From positions 1 through 64,000 of the forward strand of contig VXCM01002124.1 of NCBI GenBank assembly GCA_014773175.1: 64,000 bases of DNA, in the 5' to 3' direction. Every line of letters begins with the position of its first letter. The stretch's first letter is position 1. The translations under genes and the position numbers were made by a program. The notes under the pieces were generated by a model. It saw nothing but the letters and a program-made list of their open reading frames with translations. It was not told the origin of the DNA and ran no database searches. Below are positions 40,321-52,300 of this stretch, one piece after another. Origin of the DNA: Lucifuga dentata. Its lineage: Eukaryota > Chordata > Actinopteri > Ophidiiformes > Bythitidae.

Positions 40321-43300
40321 ATCCACAAAGTCATCCCTCCTTGTAGTCTTGGACAGAAATTCCCATTCAAGTTGTCATCATTCAGTCCATCATCAAGACA
40401 CTCTGATAAATTATCACATGCAACAATCATTGCAGCCCTCAAAACACACACACACACACACACACACAGTTCATGTGTATTTCAACTTTCACTCCACAAA
40501 ACTAAAAGTCGATGCTCCGCTGTAGATCTACTGAGTATCTGAGTGTGTGCAGCTTTAATAAAAGCTGTTAGAAACATTTGTCATGTATCAGAGATGAATG
40601 TCAGCTATGATCACATATTATTCACAAAACGCTGCCGTGCAAGTCAACAATGATCAATCAGCTTATGTCTTGTGGTAAATGTTGATGCTCAATCACTGAT
40701 TAACATGGGAGTTGTATGTTAAGTGATGAATCAATTAAAATCCAGTCTATAACAGTAGAAATGGTTATAGAGAAAGCCAGATTGTGGTGTACGTATCTTC
40801 TGGTGTTGGTTAAGACTGTGTAGAAATGTTTGAATAAATTAGGAAGCAGCTGATGTGTGAAAACTGTAATGTGGAAGGAAGAAACACATGCTAGCTATAA
40901 CCCAAAAATTATAACACAAGGGGACACTTACCAATTTGCTGTGATGGTACTTGCAGTATCCGCAGTACTTGACGTTGTCTGCATCCGATCCTTGTTCCTC
41001 ACATAACAACCCAGCAAACTGAGCGCTGCGGCAGGGATGGAGAGGAAAGCAAAGGGATGTGGGAAACAGAAAAGACGATCGTGACATTTCTGCTGTCCCG
41101 CTACCGTAACGTTAAGATAAGAGAGGACGGCAGAATGTATCACGACAACAAGTACTGACGCGATAAAATTTGATTTCTACTCATGGAAACAAAGTTAAAA
41201 AAGCACATAATTTTAATGCTGCAAGCACTTAAAACAGAAAAATACCATAAATTCTATATAAAAAGCCAGTATTCAAATAATGGTCTGTCTCTAATTATAG
41301 TTGGGAGGTGAAGTCAACAGGACAAAATAATGGCCAATCTCAAATAAAGGCCGGGTTTGGTATGTCTGTTACTAGTCCACACAAATATTAGTGTATTCTG
41401 CTGCTGCTACCTAGGGAGCCTGGGAGGGCTCATGTAGGAGAGGAGGAAAAAAAAGTCATTCAAATGACTTACTAAATCGTTAGAACGACTTTTTTTTTTC
41501 CCCCTTCTTGAGCCCTCCTGGGCTCCGTAACCAAATGACAGTATCTATTTTTTAAGTACCAAACCGCATTAAAACCATCTTGAGCCATTGTCTGTTCAGC
41601 TAGAAGAAGGAATGACTGGACTCAGCGTGAAACAAAGCCGTAAACATGGAGCTCCTCCCCAGCAAGGAGCAAGTGAACTCTCCACTGTCAACACACCAAC
41701 CTGGAAAAGTGGAAGTGGATGAAAACGAACCTTTATAAAAGCTGACTAGAGGAATGATTACACTGTGAAATGTTTCTCCATAGCGGCAGTGTTTTGTTTT
41801 TTTTTTTCCCTTAAATGTAGTTATGGTGCGTCTATCGGCGGTGGGACACACTGCAAGCTGGGTACGAGGCTCTTGTTTTGGTTTGACATCTCACCACGCG
41901 TCCCTTAACAGCCGTAGCAGGGAACACTAACTTAACGGATTTTTACCGCGGTCATCATTCCAAAGGATTTTTAATGGAAAACTGAAGGACACAAATAAAC
42001 TATGACACAGTGGAGGGAAAGTTTGGCGAGAAGCACAAAGTTATACTGTGCATACAGCTTAAAATTAGAAACAAAGGCCCGTCTCCAATAAAAGCCTGTC
42101 TCTTATATTGGCCGGATTCTCTCTGCACTTCAGATAAGTTAAGGCCCCAGCCACTAAAAGAGCATTTACGGAATTCTAGGTTTCTCAGGGCTTTGCTACA
42201 GTTGAGGATTGCTAAAATATCAAATCTTTGAGTCTTTGTTTGAGTTAGAGTGAGGAAGTTAAGAAATTACGCTTATCTTTAGCCGCTAAAGATAGAATAT
42301 TCTTTATCATTTCTTACTGCTGACTGTTCCTTCCTATTCTCTGTCTCTCTTCTCTGTCTGTTGTGTTGCTTGCGGCTTGGATATTAGGGGTCCTCAGGCT
42401 CAAAAGGTTGAAGATCACTGCTTTAGCGCAATGAGTGTAATGTAAGCAGTTCTCACCATGTGACATGGAAGGCCTGCCTGCAGCCGTGCTTGTTGCAGGT
42501 CATGCAGGCTCCAGTAGCTGCTTTACTCTCTCTGCCCTGATCCTCGCAGATATAGCACGTCTACACACACAAAGTCAGGAAAACTCATGTTACTCAAGCC
42601 GCAGACAAATTTCAAGTGTTTTTGGAGCATGTCGATCCATTTACAGGTGTGATATGTCACCTTGTTGTAGCGCTCATGTGGCACTGACTGAAGCACAATA
42701 GGCTCCATAGTTGAGACGTTGGCAAACTCCACCTCAGGTATGTAGAGGGCACAAACCACATGGGCCCAGCCTGCAAACACACAGAGTAGACAACCATCAG
42801 CCATCAGTACACAACAAAGCCACACACACACAAGGAGAACAATAAACACATGCATAAATACAAACACACGCTACTGTAACACAAACAAAAATAAATTCCC
42901 TATAGGGAAGTTTTCATCTTCCGACCTTCCATAAATGTGTTTCCACATAAACGCCTATTATGAAACAAATATCACCTGATACATATGATCACATTTGCTG
43001 CCAAAACATTTACACAAAGAGAAACGGATCCATTTCCTGTCATGTAATTTAGCTGTAATGTAACCAGGCAATCGGTACAGTAGCAGGGGGTGAAGGCAGC
43101 CTGAGCCTCAGTTTCTGTGTGAGAAAACGTAAACATCTATTATTGGGAGAAGAAACAAAGTACTTGTTATAATTTTTGAGGTGATTAAAAAAGAAAAAAG
43201 AAAAACACTATCTTAGCGGCATCATTTTCATTGTCAGCTGAAGCAAACTGACAATGGAAATGACAGCAAAAGGTATAAGGGAATATTTGACTTCACATAA

Positions 43301-46300
43301 AGAGCTGCGATGTATCATCTGCTGAACAGCAACACATCTACGCTAAATCTGAGTTCTTTTCTACTCATTTTATTTCTTAGTTGCCAGGAAGGCTTATTGT
43401 ATTTCTATTTCTTTAACCTTAACCAAAAAAGTCAACATAGTTCTGTTTTAAAAATTAATCTGCTGACAGCAAAACCATTTTAATTTACAAACAATATCAT
43501 CTATTTTTTAATTTCTAAGTGCAAGTTGAGCTGCTTAACGTTTCTAAAGGGAGCAGGTTTCTTGATAGTGTGTGTGCTGCAAAAAAAACACATTTTCACA
43601 CTTAATATGTGCACACATCAGTGCGTGCATGTGATTTGCCTGTGACTGAAAAAAGTAACCTACTTCTCATATCTCTACATAAATTGACAGCAGAATTAAA
43701 TGGTTACTGAACACAGAATGGTCATATAAACGGGAAACACAACAATCTACCTAAAATCTTTGTTGCAACTCACTTATTGCTGCGACCCGTCACGTTGATT
43801 TAACCCACATGAACAGAATTCACCTCAAGATGTTGCTGTAGCTCTCAGTTCTTACATAAACACACATGAGCAGCTCTTCATTTCTGCTATTTTCATGGCT
43901 AGGCACCCTTCCTCTTAATTAATTAAACACTGATTTGTATTAATTTAAGGCAGGGGTCGTCAAATACAAATCTTAAAGGTCCACAAAGAACATTTTTTGT
44001 GCTGCTGATGAAACTAGCTGCACTATCAACTCTCAATGAGCCCAACGTCGTCTCAACCCATCGTCTTCATGGAGATGACGAGACGCTGAATGTGGTTAGA
44101 CCAAACCAAAACAGAGTAGGCATTCTCACACAAATAGTGGAGCAGTCAGACATTCAGTTTCACTTTCTCCGCTGCTTGCAGTGGAGAAAGCAGAGAATTT
44201 TGACTCATTGTGTCGCACTGATGTCTCGCAGGTAACACCAATAATACATATTAAAAGTATAATTTCCTCAGATCAGGAGACAGTCGTGGTTCGGTCCGGA
44301 TCTGGACCAGAGTCTGGACTTTGAGGATGACTGAGTTAAGGGTTTACCCTTGATCCACTTTTATAGGGGGAAAAAAAAACTCCTTGCCAAATAAAAATCT
44401 CGCAAAATAATATGCTCGTCTATTATGAAAGTTGCATTCAAAATGGTTCAGTTGGGCACACAATAGAAAAATATCTCAGCTTTTAGAATCCGTTCGCTAA
44501 AGACATCAGCATAGTATTTTGGGAAAGGATAACGTTTGAACTGGTTTACTCTGAACTGATCTACTCAAAGTAAATACGACTGCACACTGATGCATCCGCT
44601 TAAGGCAAAGTTTATTGGTATTTGATGGATCAGATAGTTGTAGATAAAGAGCATCTTATCAAAGGAGTTAAAACCTTTATTAAGAGGAGCAATAAGGAGG
44701 AGTGGGAATAATAAGTCAAGGAACTAGTTATCTGAGGAAATGCCATCATTCACCATGAGTCATCCCTGCAAGTATTTCTTTGTGCATATTTTAGAGTTGT
44801 AACTCATTCAGAATACTCTGAGAAATGGGACATCTCCGCAATAAACGCATACAGGTGTGTAGGCCTGAGTAAGTATAGCCGCCAATTCCTGCAACGCAGC
44901 ATCGCAATAATGCAAATTATTGTTTAACTTACAAACTTAACTTAAACAAAGAAATTTGCCGTTGAAATGTTGAATTACAAATGGGTTTATCAGGAAAATT
45001 AGCAGCTAATCTATAAAGTAGTTTCTTTTTATTGCAGCCCTAACACACACACACACACGCACACACACACACACAGCTGCATGTCAGAGAAGACAAACTG
45101 GGGGCAGTAGAGTGACAAGGGGGGCACGGTGGAGTGACAGGAGAATTGACGACAAACTGAGGAGGAGCTGGAGGAGGTGAACGGGAGGTCAAATGGAGGT
45201 GGGAGCCTCCTGCCATGCTGGAGGTGTCTGTTTTTCCCCATGGCGGAAACAAAAACAGGCTTAAACTTACAGTTGAACCCATGACCTGCCTTTGACCTGG
45301 TGAGCGGGACAGGGGGAGGAGGGCAGAGGGCGGGACGGAGGGGAGGGAGCGGGTGTAAAATGGGGGCATGTTGTTGTTTTGAAGTCCCTCCAAGAATCTG
45401 GAAGAGACCTATAAAACAGGACTATAAAAGTGGCACAGCCTTCCTCCTCAAACTGGGAATTCATGCTCTTATCCCAAGTCAAACCTGTGGGAGAATCAGC
45501 TTTAACTTTGTACAGCGTGGCAACAATTTCAAATCATAGCACAAAAAAGGGAAGAAGAACAAGACACGGCTGTTACCTTTTATGCTAATCGACATTAAAC
45601 CAATGACATCAACACCAAGAAATAAAACAAGACTAACTTCATTTCATGTGGTTCTTACTTGACATGAACATAGCAGACAAGTAAAATAAAACCTTGTCAA
45701 TGAACCATTTGCAGGGCTTCCTTATATCAAAACCAGTTGCATATATTGTAGTTAGGCAATATACAAACTACTTTCAACTTTGAATGTGACATCATTGTAC
45801 TTCTACTTTCACAAGAGCACCAAAACATACTGGAAATCCACAATTAAACATCCCACGCTGGAACAAACAGCCATAAGCGTTATTTCTCTGCCTGTTACAC
45901 GTTGAGATTCTAAATCAAACGGCCGTTTCAGACTAATCTGCATTATTACTGAACCCACCTGAAATAACAGCAACGACCACAGATCAACAAGTGAAGAGGA
46001 ACGGACAAGACCAAAGGAACAGAAGGCTGGGAAAAGAGAGGGTGAGAGAAAAATGGGAAGAAAAAGAGAGAGAGGGGTCATGGGAAGGGTAAAATAAAAG
46101 AGAAAGTAGTAAAACGGCGTGTGTTAGTGTTGTCCTGATGCCTCCCTGCAGGCCTGGACACAATCCCACAGCTGTGCCTCTCTGACCGACTCAAACACAC
46201 ACACACACACACACACACACAGAATATTTACAGTCTCAACCAGGCTGACCTCCCAATGAACCCAGAGAGGAGACTCCTCACAGGCCATGCACTATACCCA

Positions 46301-49300
46301 AACTGGCCCGCCCCCTCATAAACACACACACACACACACACACACACTCACTCAACCACTCATAAAACACGGACTGGCAAAGACGGTACAGAGAGACGAG
46401 CGATGGCAACATAACTCTCCCAGCACGCACACACCCCTTAAACTTGCCGGTGACATACAATTGGTGAAAAAAACATGAGGGGCCAAACATGCGTGTGGGT
46501 GCGTGTGGGCTGCTGAGTGGGACTCTACCTCCGTTGTCTGTTCTCTTGAGGGCTCCATCTTTGTGGGGACACAACTCGCACCTCTGTGGGCAAAAAAAAA
46601 AGACACGTGAGGAACAACAGGTCAACCTCATCCACTTCTGTCGAGACAATTAGGGAATTATGTCAAACAAGCCGGCGTGTGACGTAACCTGGCACGGGGC
46701 GTCGACTCAGGTAAGAGGCCAAGAAATCTCAGCATGTGCCATCGAAGGCTGTTTATTTCTACAATCATGAGAGAGTGTGTGTGTGTGTGTTTTTTTTTTT
46801 TTTTTNTTTTTTTTTTTTTTTTAATCAAGGTAAGAGTCCTCAGGCTCATATTTCTGATATTCTCTTATCCTGCTGTATCCAATTCTTCCTAAGACCACAA
46901 ATAAATTGCTGTTGCTAAACTTAAAGACTAAACGTGGGGTCATAACTCTGTAAGTGCTGCTTGTGAAAAAACTACACGATCAAATGTTCTTTAGCAAATA
47001 AAAAAGGGCATAAACAAGAAGCAAATGGCAGTTTTAAGCAGTGGTTTGGTAACACACTTTCTTACATCCATGTCAAGCTATTGAGAAGACGCTTCTCACA
47101 ATCAAAATACTAGGAATATTTTGGCCAACATTCTGGATACACCACAGAAAGTACTGTTCAGACAGTCTGGAAGTGGTGAAAAGCTCATTTTGATGATCAG
47201 ACAGGTTTCAGTTCATTCTGAAATTTCAAAAATGTAACCACATCCCATTTTCCACCAACTGAAATGGAACTGAGTAGTGACTGGCCGGTTGAAAGTGAAG
47301 CCTGAACACGATGTATTAAAGAGATTGTGATATTCTCTTTTGAAGCAACAAACCTTCATAGTGAAAGACTTGACTTCCAAACGCTGCAAGACGATTCAGT
47401 ATTTCACACAACTGACTCAAAGTGTAAATCGTCATCTCTATGGCGATTCAATTTGATTATGATTATTTAAGAAACGATTTGATGCATTACAAATCTTTCA
47501 ATTCTACCAAGATTCGATTGGATTGATTATTCAATTCAATTGTCATCTAAATTCTAAACTTTTTTAACTTCAATGACAATTTTTTAGAAATATGACCACG
47601 GGAACTTAATTATACACTATTAATGGAATACAAACAATATTTAATACTCCAAAGTAGAATATCAGAACACTGACTTTTATCACTGAACTGTACAGAAAGA
47701 AAACACGAATATTTCATATTTAACAGTTGGGGGTGTAAATTGTCATCAAATTGAGGACTATGATTATTTAGAAAACGAGTGGATGTATCGGGAAGTCTTT
47801 AATTTTTACCATCATTGGATTCAATTATTTTCATTTGATTATTGTGATTAATATTTTCTTTAGTTTTTATTTTACTGAACATGCTTTGTGTCACCTGGCG
47901 GACTCTCCCTCATACAACAATTATGCAGAGTATTACGTATATTCTGTGAACCGCGGAATCCTACTAATTCCATCATTTAAAGATATTATTCACATTATTG
48001 CCTGAATGATAATACAGACAAATAATTGGAGTACATGTGCATATAAACATACAGAACAGCTGACTGAATGCGCTCTGTTTAGCTAAATATCAGCGTGTTT
48101 AGCTAAACTTTAGCACATTTAGCTAAACTTCAGCGCGTTTAGCTAAACTTCAGCGCATTTAACTAAACTTCAGTATGTTTAGCTAAACTTGGGCGCATTT
48201 AGCTAAACTTCAGCACATTTAGTTAAATTTCAGCACATTTAGCTAAACTTCAGTGCATTTAGCTAAACTTTAGCACGTTTAACCCTACCTCATGCATTTT
48301 CCACCAAGCAGTCTCCATCCAGCAGCAGACATTAGGGTATTTTCCAGCGTTTTCTCTGTTCGTGTCTTTACAAAATGTCTCTGCAGCTGAAGTGCAGAAT
48401 TCATCAGCAGCTGCACATCACTTTGTTTACATTGAAGGAGCTACAGAATGCCATGCAGGAGCAACACAGAAATACCGGTATGTTTTAAAGAGCAATGTGC
48501 TTCAAGGAGGATTATTTTTAATGCTTAATTTTGTGCAAGATAATCGATTATTAACATGTCGGATTGTTGCAGTTGAATCGCTACCTTAAGAATCGACGCA
48601 TCACGATGCATCGATTGCATCATCCTACAACTGACATCTGAAGTCATATCTTCAGACTTATTCCAAGACCTTTCCACAAATATGCTGATAATACAAAACC
48701 TAACCTGGTGCTATTCTCCTATAAATGATTGTACTCTGTTCAAATGCAGGTTTTGGCACGAGGTCCACCAACTGTGTCAGGCTGCTCACTGCTGGTGTTT
48801 TATTCAGACTTTAACTTATGGAGGATGGACTGTGGGACTCACCACGCGGGCTGCTCGCTCCTGAGATTCACACTTTCTGCAGAACCACGGACCAGTGGGC
48901 ACCTGCACAATGCCGTAGCAGGCTGCGAAGAGAGAGTGTAACAAAGCAATCAGCGTTCACAGCCACAACAAAAGACACATATTTCTTTCCACTTTACGCT
49001 TTCACATAATGACACGTGCAGCCACACATCAAAACTAATACCTGGTGTCACCTTTACAGACATTACAGCAGCTCTACTATCAATGCTTTTTTTTTTTTTT
49101 TTTTTTTTTACACGAGCATTGTGAGCTTAACTAACAGGTTTGGTGTTATGACAGGCTGTTGAACACACTGTTATCTTTATAACCACCGAGTCTGCGGTGA
49201 ATCCACTTTTGGTTTATCTCCATTGACACAGTTACAGCAACTTTTCAAAATCAAAGAGTCACTAATGATACAGTAGTAATGCGTAAAACGTGTGAGCATT

Positions 49301-52300
49301 AATGAAATATTTAATGTTCAAATTATCAAGCTTTTTCACCACACAGAAAGAGGCTGTGACCAAATAATCTTTACTTGGCCTCCCACAGGAATTTCTGGGA
49401 AAAAGGCCAATGTGGACACACAAAGAGTCACATTCATAGTAAAGTTGATATTAAAAACATGATCATCATCTGTTACAAAAGTCCACCATTTGACTGTTAA
49501 TAAATATTTATGTTATTTCGTGTTGTGTTGATGGTTTTGGCAAAGAGAGTCAGACTCTAGGTCACTACTGGTGCTACTGTACTTTCAACACATAATTCTT
49601 TCAGCCCCTCATGTTTTGTTGTTGCATTAGTAAAATATGATTTACGAGATGGACTGAAGCCCCAAAATCACATTTGGCTCTTTTAACCGCATGTTATGAC
49701 CTGATCTGACTGATGCTTACAAAACTCGCTCAGCCTCAAAGGGACAGTACAGGCAGAGATATCCTAAACAAGGCGGCTCAACCCTAAATAGCCTACCTCT
49801 ACACATTTTCAGATTATCTCTGATCTGACCTGAGCCCAATGGAACAGACAGCTGTAATCCAGATTTGTGAGAAAAAAAACACATCCAAAGGGTTCTGAGT
49901 TCACATGGAGTACAAAACATACAAAGCATCAAGCCACAACTGTTAGTTATGATATTCTGAACATACATCATGCCTGTTCACTGTCATAATTAAAGCAGAT
50001 CCAAATGTCTCAAAGCTGAAAAGTTTTTCATTTGTCATCATGGTAATTGATGCCAAAATCAGTGTTTGAATGCTTTGTTGTTTTATTTATGGCTCTGTAT
50101 AGAATCAAAAAGGATCACACACAAGAGGGATGTTTTCACTCGTGATAAAATTGTAAACACATGTTTGATGGTGCCTGTTATTTTAAGAATGGTGCATTCT
50201 GGGAAAGAGGCATCCATACTGTGGTCCATACTAAGGTGTGTGTGGATTTATCCAAAATGTCTCCCAAAAGATCTACCATATATACTCGAGTATAAACCAA
50301 GTTTCTATTGCCAAATTTCACAAAGCAAATCAGGGGGTCGGTTTATACACGAGAAATTCAAATTTGATCCCAGAGAACAAAATTCCCAGGGGTGGAAATA
50401 CTACCCATTACCACTACTCATGGAAAATAGATTAAATCATACCTTAGAATGAGATATTTCCTGACAAAAAATCTTATCCAGCACATTTTGCAGCAGCCAG
50501 TAAGAGCTGCTGTGATTGGTCACTTACAGTAATCAGCTGCTGAAATAAATATCATGTTTACTGGTACCGGTATGTAGATTATTTTCAGAAAATCACAGGA
50601 ATACTATGACAATACCCAAAAAAACAGGTACTTTGCTAAACAAATAAATTGATGGAGCAACATGAGGGGGTCGGCTTTATTTGCGGGTTTCTTTAAAAAT
50701 CTAAATTTGCAGGTCAAAATTGGGGGGCAGCTTGTACATGAAATCAGCTTATAGTCGAGTATATAAGGTAGTCTGAATATGTTTTATATTCACACATGCA
50801 AAATGACAAATGAAAACAATAACTCTTCTAACATGCATGAAATGCCACATTGTTACTTGTCATTCCAAGATATAACTCTGTATGTATGCATGACACATTC
50901 ACCGAATTTGTAAAATACATTGAAGGATACCTAAGTTATTAAACCAAAAACTGAACTTTTTTTTTTTTGTCTGCAGTTCATGAAACAACTTTCCTGTCAA
51001 ACTCTCAGTAGTTTGTAGCTGAAGGCAAGACAAGGCAAAGCAAATTTAAATATAGCACAATTCAAACAGAGGCAATTCAAAGTGCTTTAACAAACAAAAT
51101 GCATTACAACAACTTTTAAAAGAGAATACAAACAAAACAAAGCAACATTTAAAAACCAAGAGTAAAACAGGATAAGGTATAAAGAAATAAATAAGGTAAA
51201 AGCAAAGCTGGAGTTAATCTTATAGAAAGTGAGTCAGTATTTCCTATAAAGCCCTTTCTGCTTTACAATCCAGCAGTGGCTGAAAGTTAAATGTTATAAA
51301 AGAAAATTGGCACAATTACTAATGTAATAATAACAATAACATGATAATAATACTACACAGAGTTAACAGTATGTTTGATACACCTTTACAACCTAATGCG
51401 CTCCAATTCCACGTAATAAATCCTACCGCTGTGTTCAGATTGTTTTGTTGAGGAGGAAAAATGGATGGCATTAGAAACACCATCACTGGCTCAAACATTC
51501 CCATAGTTGAATCAACATGTCTAAGAAAACATTTAACAAAAGCTGAGCATTAAAAAGAGTCATGGATTTGATGCAGTGCAGTTTTATTGAGCACTAGATT
51601 GCACAAGTACAGTAAACTTGTAACTCAGTGTAAATATTAGAGATCTAGCCAATACTAACAGCTTCCTGCACAGTTACTCCGCCAAAATAAACACTCAGAC
51701 TGAGCAACTTCAACTACTTTGGATCAAGTTCTTAATGCTGAAACATACATTCTACTTGCCCTCAAGACTGTCATAGCTAACTTGTGCTGTTTGAAGGCCA
51801 TTTCCGGCCATGCTTCAGTTGGACATGTGCCAGACTGTCCCAAATAGTGACAAACAAAACAAAGTTGCATGTGCTGACATGCATCTGTGCAGGTTTACAG
51901 TTGCTGACTTGCACTGGAACAGTTCAGCCAGTGTCAGCCTAATGGACACATGGCCAGCTGTTTGGCTTGTAAACATTAGACGTCATCTGAGTGAGCTTGG
52001 TGAGTAGTATCCAAGCTAACACCAAGCTAATATGATTCCTGAAGACAGAAAACACATTAACAAAGCATGTTTCGCTGCATGATTCGGATATGTGTCCCAA
52101 ACAGCATCTGTTATTGTTGACAGTATGAATAATGTAGCAGCGTCTAAACTATATCCCACGCAGTTTTAACTATGATTCAATGACCTACGTGCTATATAAA
52201 TAGTAGCAGTCCTTAAAGATGTTGGTAAATATGGCAGCTTTCAGGTCACGTTGTAACAGAAGCACATTCTGACAGGAAGAACGTCTGACCCACTTTCCAC

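Larger units (their letters stand above)
36805..40931 (-). other. mllt10 intron 6
   Basis: 4.13 kb. Holds inverted-repeat element copy D (38580-39018), GT and CA microsatellites at 40275-40317 and 40445-40468, and a poly-A run with an N at 39726. No further exon was recognised, although the exon 7 junction leaves room for a small missed one. Confidence 0.65.
41026..42456 (-). other. mllt10 intron 5
   Basis: 1.43 kb. About 41.25-42.12 kb looks like a degenerate repeat with recurring GTCTC and AATAAAGGCC-like motifs. A probable hAT end fragment sits at 42387-42420. No coding sequence seen. Confidence 0.6.
46584..48842 (-). other. mllt10 intron 2
   Basis: 2.26 kb holding a degenerate DNA-transposon-like block from about 47418 to 48640, with a 20-bp tandem array inside it at 48077-48283. 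It also has a poly-T run with a single N at 46806. No coding sequence recognised. Confidence 0.7.

Noticed and set aside
48077..48283. Possible CRISPR-like array
   Set aside because: Units abut with no unique spacers and the genome is eukaryotic. It is a minisatellite.
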